Shown here: in pieces, positions 1 through 5,164 of the stretch
Position numbering within the stretch: the stretch's first letter is position 1
How the letters are laid out: every line of letters begins with the position of its first letter
Assembly: GCA_905233835.1 (NCBI GenBank)
Contig: CAJOGB010000102.1
Location: 3,158-8,321, forward strand
DNA length: 5,164 nt
Reading direction: 5' to 3'
DNA from: an uncultured Lachnospiraceae bacterium
GTDB taxonomy: Bacteria > Bacillota > Clostridia > Lachnospirales > Lachnospiraceae
Position numbers and translations under genes: made by a program
Notes under the pieces: model-generated
The model's input: only the letters and a program-made list of their open reading frames with translations
Database searches by the model: none
Told to the model about the DNA's origin: nothing

Positions 1-261
1 ATCCTTTAAAGCCTTACCAGCTTTAAACTTAGGTGCCTTAGAAGCAGCGATCTTCATGGTCTCGCCTGTTCTTGGGTTACGTCCAGATCTAGCAGATCTC
101 TTAGATACTTCGAAAGTACCGAATCCTACTAACTGAATCTTGTCACCTTTCTTAAGCTGTTCAGCTACAACGTCTGTGAAAGCCTTTAATGCAGCCTCAG
201 CATCCTTCTTAGAAAGATCAGCCTTTGCAGCCATAGCTGCTACTAATTCTGTCTTGTTCAT
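1..261 (-). CDS. hup: DNA-binding protein HU (C-terminal end cut by window edge)
   Basis: This gene encodes the histone-like nucleoid protein HU, a small homodimer that binds and bends DNA without strong sequence preference and helps compact the chromosome. The 87 visible residues begin MNKTELVAAMAAKADLSKKD, the typical N-terminal helical dimerisation region. They continue through the GFGTFEV strand (residues 46-52) to the DNA-binding arm, RSGRNPRTGETMKI (58-71), with the conserved intercalating proline at residue 63 in RNPRTG. The last visible residues, KFKAGKALKD, match the family C-terminus. Bacterial HU is usually 90-95 residues, so only a few codons are lost at the window edge. The ATG at 261-259 is preceded by a strong ribosome site, GGGAGGA. 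Codon choice (GCT, TCT, AAG, AGA) differs from the neighbours and fits very high expression. It has its own promoter, so it is probably transcribed separately from the operon to its right. IHF is an alternative reading, but length and sequence favour HU. Confidence 0.97.
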   Translation of the reverse strand, partial: MNKTELVAAMAAKADLSKKDAEAALKAFTDVVAEQLKKGDKIQLVGFGTFEVSKRSARSGRNPRTGETMKIAASKAPKFKAGKALKD

Positions 262-270
262 AGTGTAATT

Positions 271-277
271 TCCTCCC
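271..277 (-). promoter_or_regulatory. Ribosome binding site of hup
   Basis: On the minus strand the sequence GGGAGGA lies 9 nt before the ATG at 261. It contains the GGAGG core and fixes the HU start codon. Confidence 0.85.
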
Positions 278-308
278 TCTATTGGAATTTTAAATATTAC
301 TCGTAACT

Positions 309-328
309 TGACGTATCCTACTACGTCA
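309..328 (-). promoter_or_regulatory. Perfect stem-loop at the predicted 5' end of the hup transcript
   Basis: Read on the minus strand, TGACGTA, a 6-nt loop (GTAGGA) and TACGTCA form a perfect 7-bp inverted repeat. Counting from the -10 hexamer at 341-346, transcription should begin near position 334, which puts the stem-loop about 6 nt into the mRNA and about 50 nt before the ATG. It could be a 5' stabilising stem, or a protein-binding site on DNA. It has no U-run after it, so it is not an intrinsic terminator. The repeat is directly visible; its role is inferred. Confidence 0.55.
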
Positions 329-340
329 GCCACATGTTTA

Positions 341-369
341 TTTATAATTGTTTTACCCATTAATGTCAA
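341..369 (-). promoter_or_regulatory. Sigma-A-type promoter of hup
   Basis: On the minus strand a perfect -35 hexamer TTGACA (369 to 364) is followed by exactly 17 bp and the -10 hexamer TATAAA (346 to 341). The predicted start is near 334, giving a leader of about 73 nt before the HU ATG. A short A-run (382-387) sits about 13 bp upstream of the -35 box and could act as a weak UP element. The near-consensus match fits the high expression expected for HU. Confidence 0.85.
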
Positions 370-409
370 GGAATTCCGTCATTTTTTGCCTAAAAGCCTT
401 GATTTTGGG

Positions 410-474
410 ACATTTCTACAAAAATGAGCACAAATTTGTGTAAGACTTTCCTATTGCACTTTTGTCAGAAATGT
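410..474. repeat. Long imperfect inverted repeat bracketing a 12-bp palindrome
   Basis: On the plus strand, ACATTTCTACAAAA (410-423) is the reverse complement of TTTTGT-AGAAATGT (460-474), apart from one extra C at 466. The two arms are separated by 36 nt, and that interval contains the perfect palindrome CACAAATTTGTG (429-440). The element lies between the end of the mutase gene and the hup promoter, with its near edge about 40 bp upstream of the -35 box. It could be a pair of operator half-sites, or an RNA stem at the 3' end of the mutase transcript. No U-run follows it in the direction of transcription, so it does not read as an intrinsic terminator. Confidence 0.5.
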
Positions 475-490
475 ACTTCAAGCCCCATTT

Positions 491-2173
491 TTACGAGAAA
501 ATCGGCTTTAATGCACCTGCCAGATGATCCTTTTTGGACTGTGCTTCGGTCAAATCACTTCCCGTGGTGGTGAAGTAGGTCTTAATTTTCGGCTCCGTAC
601 CGGATGGGCGAACCACTACCGTGGATTCATCATCCAATTGATAAATCAAAACGTTGGACTTCGGAAGGCCTGTTTCTTCCGGTTTCATGTAATCGGTAAC
701 GGAAACCACAGCTTTTCCGCCGATTTCCTTTGGCGGGTTTGTTCGAAAACTATCCATAATTTCCTGCATCTTATCCATACCTGTAAGTCCCGGGAACTCA
801 AAGCTGTCCACCTTGTTTAAGTAGCGTCCGTATTCTTTGTAGATTTCCTCCAAACGCTGTTTGATGGAGGAACCGATACTTCTGTAGTAAGCTGCCATCT
901 CGCAGATTAACATAGCTCCGATCACCGCATCCTTATCACGAACATAGCCACCGGCTAAATAGCCGTAGCTTTCCTCAAATCCAAAGATAAAGCGCTCTTC
1001 TTCGCCTGCCGCTTCCAACTGTGCAATCTGATCGCCAATCCACTTAAATCCGGTTAATACATGGCGAAGTTCCACGCCGTAATGTTTGGCCACCTTATCC
1101 GCAAGGGGCGTGGATACGATAGACATTACCGCTACCGGGTTTTTCGGCATGGTACCTTTTTCAATACGACCCGCACAAATATAATCCAAAAGAAGTACAC
1201 CCATTTCATTTCCGGATACCAGCTCATAGCTTCCGTCCGGACATTTCATGGCGATACCAACACGATCCGCATCCGGATCCGTAGCCAGCATCAAATCAGC
1301 CCCTGTTTCTTTCGCCAACTTTAATCCGTATTCCAAAGCTTCAAAGATCTCAGGATTCGGATAAGAACAGGTGGTAAAGTATCCGTTGGGATATTCCTGT
1401 TCCGGAACAATGGTAACGTCCGTAATTCCGATATCGGAAAGGACTTTGGTCACCGGCACAAGTCCGGTTCCGTTTAACGGAGAATAAACAAGTTTTAATC
1501 CCGCATCCTTTGCCAAGCCGGGACGGACCTGACGGGACTCGATGGCTTCATAGAATGCCTTTTTACAATCGTCTCCCACAAAACGAATCAATCCCTTTTC
1601 CACGCCTTCGGCAAAACTCATACGCTTTGCGCCGGTAAGGATATCGGTTTTTAAAATCTCATCATATACAATAGCAGCCGCATCATCGGTCATCTGACAT
1701 CCGTCCGGACCATAGGCTTTATAACCGTTGTAGTTTGCCGGGTTATGAGATGCGGTTACCATGATACCTGCATTACATTTATAAAATCTGGTAGCAAAAG
1801 AAAGTGCGGGAACCGGCATAAGCGCATCATAGATACGAACGTTGATTTTGTTTGCGGCCAAAACACCTGCGGCTTCCTTCGCAAAAATATCACTCTTTAA
1901 ACGGCTGTCATAGCTGATGGCTACCGTTTGGTTTCCGCCCTGAGCCTTTACCCAATTTGCAAGACCCTGAGTTGCCTGGCGTACCACCCAGACATTCATA
2001 CGATTGGTACCTGCCCCCAAGGTGCCGCGAAGGCCTGCGGTTCCGAACTTTAAAGATACAGCAAAGTGATCCTTAATAGCGTCGTCATCGTCGGCAATGC
2101 GTTCCAACTCCGGGTTTAAATCCGCATCTTCCAAATTCGTATTCTTCCAACGGAGATATTCTTCTCTATACAT
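491..2173 (-). CDS. pgcA: Phosphoglucomutase/phosphomannomutase (phospho-sugar mutase, PgcA-like)
   Basis: This cytoplasmic enzyme of the alpha-D-phosphohexomutase superfamily interconverts sugar 6-phosphates and 1-phosphates, supplying activated sugars for cell-envelope and storage polysaccharides. All four family signatures are present in the 560-residue protein. The catalytic phosphoserine loop is TASHNP (140-145, Ser142), the magnesium loop is DPDADR (299-304), the sugar-specificity loop is GFEESYG (398-404), and the phosphate-binding loop is RPSGTEPK (522-529). The length fits the Firmicute PgcA type of about 560-580 residues, rather than the shorter GlmM type of about 450. The start is placed at the ATG at 2173, because AAGGAGG lies 5 nt before it. 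The open frame extends to a GTG at 2188, but starting there would translate the ribosome site itself (KEEN). It lies 38 nt after the lipoprotein gene and probably ends the operon. The choice between glucose and mannose phosphate cannot be made from sequence alone. Confidence 0.95.
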   Translation of the reverse strand: MYREEYLRWKNTNLEDADLNPELERIADDDDAIKDHFAVSLKFGTAGLRGTLGAGTNRMNVWVVRQATQGLANWVKAQGGNQTVAISYDSRLKSDIFAKEAAGVLAANKINVRIYDALMPVPALSFATRFYKCNAGIMVTASHNPANYNGYKAYGPDGCQMTDDAAAIVYDEILKTDILTGAKRMSFAEGVEKGLIRFVGDDCKKAFYEAIESRQVRPGLAKDAGLKLVYSPLNGTGLVPVTKVLSDIGITDVTIVPEQEYPNGYFTTCSYPNPEIFEALEYGLKLAKETGADLMLATDPDADRVGIAMKCPDGSYELVSGNEMGVLLLDYICAGRIEKGTMPKNPVAVMSIVSTPLADKVAKHYGVELRHVLTGFKWIGDQIAQLEAAGEEERFIFGFEESYGYLAGGYVRDKDAVIGAMLICEMAAYYRSIGSSIKQRLEEIYKEYGRYLNKVDSFEFPGLTGMDKMQEIMDSFRTNPPKEIGGKAVVSVTDYMKPEETGLPKSNVLIYQLDDESTVVVRPSGTEPKIKTYFTTTGSDLTEAQSKKDHLAGALKPIFS

Positions 2174-2178
2174 GTTTT

Positions 2179-2185
2179 CCTCCTT
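2179..2185 (-). promoter_or_regulatory. Ribosome binding site that decides the mutase start
   Basis: AAGGAGG on the minus strand, followed by AAAAC and then ATG at 2173. This near-perfect anti-16S match, at a 5-nt spacing, selects the ATG over the in-frame GTG at 2188. Confidence 0.88.
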
Positions 2186-2211
2186 CACTCTTAAAACCCT
2201 CGGGTTATTTA

Positions 2212-3456
2212 CTAATTACCGGTTCCTGTTAAAGTATTAATTAAACTAGACAGCGTTGAGAGATAATCTCGTTCTGTCTGTTGTTTGTCTGTTGTGCTCG
2301 AAGAGCTGCTTGAAGAACTCGTTGAAGAGTTATTCGTGCTTGATGTATTATTGTTCGAATTATCGGTGGATGAGGAATCCGTGGTTGAAGAATTCGAACT
2401 GCTGTCATTGTCGGCGCTGGTTTTTCCTTTGTCGCTCTGTGTCGGGTCAATGGAAATATTGGCGGTAGCGGAGTTAACGTAAAGGGTCTTACTCCAAGTA
2501 TCATATCCTTCCACGGAAATTGTTAAATTATGCTTTCCGTAGGTTACCGGGGTTTCCACGCCGGCCTCAATCTGGTTTCCGTCAATATAGATGGATGCAC
2601 CGGATACTGTGGAAGAAACCGTAAGCTGACAAGTCTTCGGGCCTTCGCCTTCCAACTCAGCCAAATCCAAAACCGTCACATTGTTTCGAAGAATCTCCAC
2701 CGTCTTGGTTCCGCCGTATCCGTTGTTTGCCACCGTGATATCATAGGTTCCCTCGGGTACGGAAACCTGCATGTCGGAGGTAACCTCCGTAATTAACGTT
2801 TTTCCGATATAAATCAAAGAGCCGTCAAACTTCTCTGTATTTGCAAGCAACAAATATCCGTGTCCGGTAACCACGGTAATGGTATAAATCACTTTATCTT
2901 TTCCGATAACGTTTATCACATCATCTTCACCGATATCGGAAACGGATGCCATCACGTCATCCGAAAACACCATGGTTTCATCCGTAAGTTTATAGTTTTC
3001 CCCACCGATGACAACCACATTTCTTTCCGTATCGATGGAAAAATTATCAATGTCTGTATAATTCCAAACCTCTTTTGCGATCTGGATGGAAGAAAGAACA
3101 CCTTTGGTCTTTCGCTCTCCTAATGTCACTACGGTTCCCGGTGTGAAATTCAAAGAACTGGTAAGGGTTCCGTACTTATCCAAAAAACGGGTAGCCAAGG
3201 TGTAATGATACACATAGTTTTTGTCATAGATGGTAGACTTTAAAACAATGTATTCTTCCTCGGTATTTAACTCCTGAACGATGTAGAGGGTAACTTCCTC
3301 TTCCTCTTCTTCCGTCTCTTTGTTTCCGCCTGCCGGAGTTCCCGGCTGACGAACAATGCTGACGGCTTTTTTGTCGGAAGCCTCCTCGTCCTTACATGCG
3401 CAAAAAGAGAAAAGAACCAAAACAAAAATTGTAATCAGATACAAAGTTTTTTTCAT
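2212..3456 (-). CDS. PEGA-domain lipoprotein of unknown function with Ser/Asn-rich tail
   Basis: This predicted surface lipoprotein has 414 residues. A lipoprotein signal peptide spans residues 1-20 (MKK, hydrophobic core, then SFCAC). Cys21 is the likely lipidated residue, with Ala at -1 and an unusual Cys at -2. An acidic linker follows, with six consecutive glutamates (49-54). The middle (about 55-205) is rich in beta-strand-like stretches that I cannot name. Residues about 209-266 resemble a diverged PEGA repeat (VPEGTYDITV). Residues about 276-337 are a clearer PEGA domain, with SGASIYIDG, YGKHNLTISVEGY and a closing strand. The tail (351-389) is almost only Ser, Thr, Asn and Asp, and a short helix-like end (QTERDYLSTLSSLINTL) follows. 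The ATG at 3456 is chosen because it begins the signal peptide, overlaps the cca stop as ATGA, and has AGAAGGA 7 nt upstream. The open frame runs further upstream to 3525, but those codons lie inside cca. PEGA domains occur on bacterial envelope proteins, but no role can be assigned here. Confidence 0.88.
   Translation of the reverse strand: MKKTLYLITIFVLVLFSFCACKDEEASDKKAVSIVRQPGTPAGGNKETEEEEEEVTLYIVQELNTEEEYIVLKSTIYDKNYVYHYTLATRFLDKYGTLTSSLNFTPGTVVTLGERKTKGVLSSIQIAKEVWNYTDIDNFSIDTERNVVVIGGENYKLTDETMVFSDDVMASVSDIGEDDVINVIGKDKVIYTITVVTGHGYLLLANTEKFDGSLIYIGKTLITEVTSDMQVSVPEGTYDITVANNGYGGTKTVEILRNNVTVLDLAELEGEGPKTCQLTVSSTVSGASIYIDGNQIEAGVETPVTYGKHNLTISVEGYDTWSKTLYVNSATANISIDPTQSDKGKTSADNDSSSNSSTTDSSSTDNSNNNTSSTNNSSTSSSSSSSSTTDKQQTERDYLSTLSSLINTLTGTGN
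2290..2406 (-). repeat. Low-complexity Ser/Thr/Asn/Asp-coding tract in the lipoprotein gene
   Basis: This stretch encodes residues 351-389 of the lipoprotein: 21 Ser, 8 Thr, 7 Asn and 3 Asp, with a run of eight serines near its end. The serine codons are mixed (AGC, AGT, TCT, TCA, TCG), so the DNA is not a simple microsatellite. The composition therefore seems to be kept at the protein level, as expected for a flexible hydrophilic spacer. Confidence 0.8.
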
Positions 3457-4769
3457 GAATTCATCCTTCTTTTTGCTTCCTCCGATAAATACTTTCGGGT
3501 ATTCTTTTTCGGATCGTCCAAACAAAGTTCCAAAAGTTCTTTTAATACTTCTCCAACCTTCGGTCCCTTTTCCACGCCAAGGGCCATCAGATCATTTCCG
3601 TTTATGGCCAAATCCTTTACGGATACCGCGTCATCTTCTTTTACAATCTGCTCCCAAAGACGATTTACTTCATCGAGATATTTTAATTTTTCATCCCGTT
3701 GAAATTCGCTTTGTCCTAAAGTATCCGCTCTTTTTAAAACCAAAAGATCCGGCATTAAATCCGCTCCCACTAAAGATACCAATCGTCTGATATTTCGGGG
3801 CGTGGCCGCCGGGCGCTCGTCGTGATAACCGGCCATGGCGCTGACATAATTAATGGTGTCGTTATCAAATTTTAAGCGTCGCAGAATTTCTTTCGCCATT
3901 TCTCCGCCGAGGGTCGGATGACCGATAAAATGATCCACACCTTTATCGTCCGTCTTCTTGCAAACCGGTTTTGCCACATCGTGCAAAAGTGCCGCCAAGC
4001 GAAGATTTCTTTCCGAAGGAACTTCTTCCATTACGCGAATGGTATGTTCCCCTACGGTATAGGCATGATGCTCGGTATTTTGCTCGCATTCCATCATGGC
4101 ATCCCACTCCGGGAAAAAGACACTTGAAAGTCCGCTTTTATAAACTTCCCGCATCCGCTCCGGATTTACAAGTTCTACCTGAATGCGTTCCGCGGAAATC
4201 TTTGAAAGAGTCGGTGCCAGTTTTTGAATGGCACAGAAGGTATTTTCATCAATGGAAAAATCAAGTTGTGCCGAAAAACGAAGGGCACGAAGCATGCGAA
4301 GGGCATCCTCGGAAAAACGCTCCACCGGTTCTCCCACGCAGCGAATCACTTGATTTTTTAGATCCAAAACGCCACCATACAAATCCACCAAGCCCTTTTC
4401 TTCGTTATAGGCCATAGCGTTAATCGTAAAGTCTCGGCGTTTTAAATCTTCTTCAAGATTCGGTGTAAAAATCACCTCTTTCGGATGACGGGCATCTTCG
4501 TACTTCCCGTCAATCCGATAGGTGGTTACTTCATAACTTTCCCCGTCCATACGAACGGTCACCGTACCGTGTTCAATGCCGGTATCGATGGTTTTTGAAA
4601 AACAGTTTTTCACTTCTTTAGGAAGCGCAGAAGTCGTAATGTCCCAATCGGACGGAATGCGACCCATGAGAGAGTCTCTGACACAGCCGCCTACCACAAA
4701 GGCTTCGTATCCGTTTTTATTGAGTTGTTCCAAGACCTTTTGGGCCCCCTGTGGTATCTCAACCTTCAT
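3453..4769 (-). CDS. cca: CCA-adding tRNA nucleotidyltransferase, class II, with HD domain
   Basis: This enzyme adds or repairs the 3'-terminal CCA of tRNAs from CTP and ATP without a nucleic-acid template. The 438-residue protein has the class II order. Motif A is VGGCVRD (26-32) plus DWDITTSA (41-48), with catalytic carboxylates Asp41 and Asp43. RRDFTINAMAYN (111-122) is motif B, EDALRMLRALRF (154-165) is the nucleotide-selecting motif D, and ISAERIQVEL (191-200) is motif E. An HD phosphohydrolase domain follows, with His235, His263-Asp264 in LLHDVAKP, and Asp349 as likely metal ligands. A C-terminal tRNA-binding segment (about 383-433) closes the protein. The ATG at 4769 has GGAG 7 nt upstream. 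The gene starts 18 nt after proS, and its TGA overlaps the next gene's ATG. One oddity: the usual short stretch between motif E and the NPERMREVY helix (often like KLLxSxH) seems to be missing. A plain poly(A) polymerase is less likely, given the intact motif D and the HD domain. Confidence 0.96.
   Translation of the reverse strand: MKVEIPQGAQKVLEQLNKNGYEAFVVGGCVRDSLMGRIPSDWDITTSALPKEVKNCFSKTIDTGIEHGTVTVRMDGESYEVTTYRIDGKYEDARHPKEVIFTPNLEEDLKRRDFTINAMAYNEEKGLVDLYGGVLDLKNQVIRCVGEPVERFSEDALRMLRALRFSAQLDFSIDENTFCAIQKLAPTLSKISAERIQVELVNPERMREVYKSGLSSVFFPEWDAMMECEQNTEHHAYTVGEHTIRVMEEVPSERNLRLAALLHDVAKPVCKKTDDKGVDHFIGHPTLGGEMAKEILRRLKFDNDTINYVSAMAGYHDERPAATPRNIRRLVSLVGADLMPDLLVLKRADTLGQSEFQRDEKLKYLDEVNRLWEQIVKEDDAVSVKDLAINGNDLMALGVEKGPKVGEVLKELLELCLDDPKKNTRKYLSEEAKRRMNS
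3464..3470 (-). promoter_or_regulatory. Ribosome binding site of the lipoprotein, inside the cca coding end
   Basis: AGAAGGA on the minus strand lies 7 nt before the ATG at 3456, within the last codons of cca. Together with the ATGA stop/start overlap (3453-3456), it suggests that translation of the lipoprotein is coupled to that of cca. Confidence 0.75.
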
Positions 4770-4776
4770 CGCTTCA

Positions 4777-4780
4777 CTCC
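4777..4780 (-). promoter_or_regulatory. Ribosome binding site of cca
   Basis: GGAG on the minus strand lies 7 nt before the cca ATG at 4769, in the 18-nt gap after the proS stop codon. It is moderate in strength but well spaced, and it supports this start. Confidence 0.65.
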
Positions 4781-4787
4781 GGAAATC

Positions 4788-5164
4788 TTAGTATGCTTTG
4801 CCCCAGAATACCAACTTCTTTGCAGGCTTTCCGCAGCAAACGCAGGTGTCGGAAATGGACTCCTGTTCAAACGGCATACAACGGCTGGTGGCCGTGGTAT
4901 CCTCTTTAATCTTTAACTCGCAAGCTTCATCGCCGCACCACATAGCACGAACGAATCCCGGCTTGTTTTCAATGGCATCTTTAAATTCGCCGTACGTCTT
5001 AGCGTCGGAAATGTGTGCCTCTAAGTGTTTCTTTGCACGCTCCAACATATCGTCATGAATCTGTGCAAGAAGTGCCGTTACTTCGGATGCCACATCTTCA
5101 ATGCGAACCACTTTCTTTTCACGGGTATCACGACGGCAAAGAACACAGTTTCCTTCTGCCAAAT
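4788..5164 (-). CDS. proS: Prolyl-tRNA synthetase, C-terminal part (N-terminus beyond window)
   Basis: These are the last 125 or so residues of cytoplasmic prolyl-tRNA synthetase, which charges tRNA-Pro with proline. The visible part starts in the anticodon-binding domain (AEGNCVLCRRDTREK) and runs into the C-terminal zinc-binding domain found in the archaeal/eukaryotic-like (type 3) ProRS. Its cysteines appear as MWCGDEACE (Cys at 4935-4937 and 4920-4922) and CVCC near the end, with SRCMPFEQE between them. The protein ends WGKAY; a C-terminal tyrosine is characteristic of this type. A TTG at 5162 could be read as a start, but the frame stays open to the window edge and the domain is incomplete, so it is an internal leucine. 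The gene is followed 18 nt later by cca, a second tRNA gene. The assignment is by recalled family sequence and is strong. The bacterial ProRS type, with an editing insertion and no such zinc domain, does not fit. Confidence 0.95.
   Translation of the reverse strand, partial: LAEGNCVLCRRDTREKKVVRIEDVASEVTALLAQIHDDMLERAKKHLEAHISDAKTYGEFKDAIENKPGFVRAMWCGDEACELKIKEDTTATSRCMPFEQESISDTCVCCGKPAKKLVFWGKAY

Noticed and set aside
438..463. Plus-strand stem GTGTAA/TTGCAC followed by TTTT
   Set aside because: It is a 6-bp stem with a G-U pair and a 10-nt loop, oriented on a strand with no gene that would need terminating here.
524..1324. Plus-strand open frames opposite the mutase (524-820 and 1061-1324)
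   Set aside because: They lie wholly within a gene with all catalytic motifs, and their products look like no known protein. They are shadows of the coding strand.
2193..2208. Small hairpin (AACC-CGAG-GGTT) between the lipoprotein and the mutase, followed by TT
   Set aside because: The stem is only 4 bp and the T-run is too short for a terminator. It may be a chance match just before the mutase ribosome site.
2241..3123. Open frames on both strands overlapping the lipoprotein gene
   Set aside because: Their products are low-complexity or cysteine/histidine-rich translations of the Ser/Asn tract and PEGA region in wrong frames. None has a convincing ribosome site.
3457..3525. Longer N-terminus for the lipoprotein, starting at 3525
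   Set aside because: It would place 23 charged residues before a perfect signal peptide and would overlap cca by about 70 nt. The ATG at 3456 has its own ribosome site.
3356..4417. Plus-strand open frames opposite cca (3356-3790, 3918-4127 and 3971-4417)
   Set aside because: They are antisense to a full-length, motif-complete CCA enzyme and have proline/histidine-rich nonsense composition.
5160..5162. TTG as the start of a separate small zinc protein at 5162
   Set aside because: The frame is open to the window edge, and the sequence is the recognisable C-terminal part of prolyl-tRNA synthetase, so the gene is cut rather than short.
1..5164. CRISPR arrays, tRNA or rRNA genes, insertion sequences, phage genes or a riboswitch
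   Set aside because: I found no spaced direct repeats, transposase motifs, cloverleaf-forming sequence or known riboswitch core. The window is almost fully occupied by five ordinary coding regions.

Overview
The window looks like a piece of a chromosome from a low-to-mid GC Firmicute of the class Clostridia, most likely family Lachnospiraceae. The reasons are the type of each housekeeping protein (a ProRS with a C-terminal zinc domain, a class II CCA enzyme with an HD domain, a PgcA-like phospho-sugar mutase, a Bacillus-type HU), the strong AGGAGG-type ribosome sites, and a PEGA-domain lipoprotein of a style common in that family. The family assignment rests on recalled resemblance, not on a search.

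All five genes lie on the minus strand, so transcription runs from the right edge to the left. From right to left they are: the 3' end of proS (prolyl-tRNA synthetase, cut by the window edge); cca (tRNA nucleotidyltransferase), 18 nt further on; a PEGA-domain lipoprotein whose ATG overlaps the cca stop codon as ATGA; pgcA-like phosphoglucomutase/phosphomannomutase, 38 nt further on; then a 229-nt intergenic region; and hup (HU), which lacks only its last few codons at the left edge. The first four genes look like one transcription unit. Any promoter for it lies upstream of proS, outside the window.

The 229-nt region between pgcA and hup is the only sizeable non-coding stretch. It holds a near-consensus sigma-A promoter for hup (TTGACA, 17 bp, TATAAA), a perfect 7-bp stem-loop at the predicted 5' end of the hup mRNA, and a 14-bp inverted repeat (one bulged base) that brackets a 12-bp perfect palindrome. 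I see no convincing intrinsic terminator after pgcA.

Functionally, proS and cca both serve tRNA maturation and charging. The phospho-sugar mutase feeds glucose-1-phosphate or a related sugar phosphate to cell-envelope polysaccharide synthesis. The lipoprotein is predicted to be anchored at the outer face of the membrane and has no known function. I do not see a clear new multi-gene system. The least explained items are the lipoprotein, translationally coupled to cca, and the symmetrical intergenic DNA upstream of hup. Two annotated starts matter: the lipoprotein starts at 3456 and the mutase at 2173, both inside longer open frames that begin further upstream.
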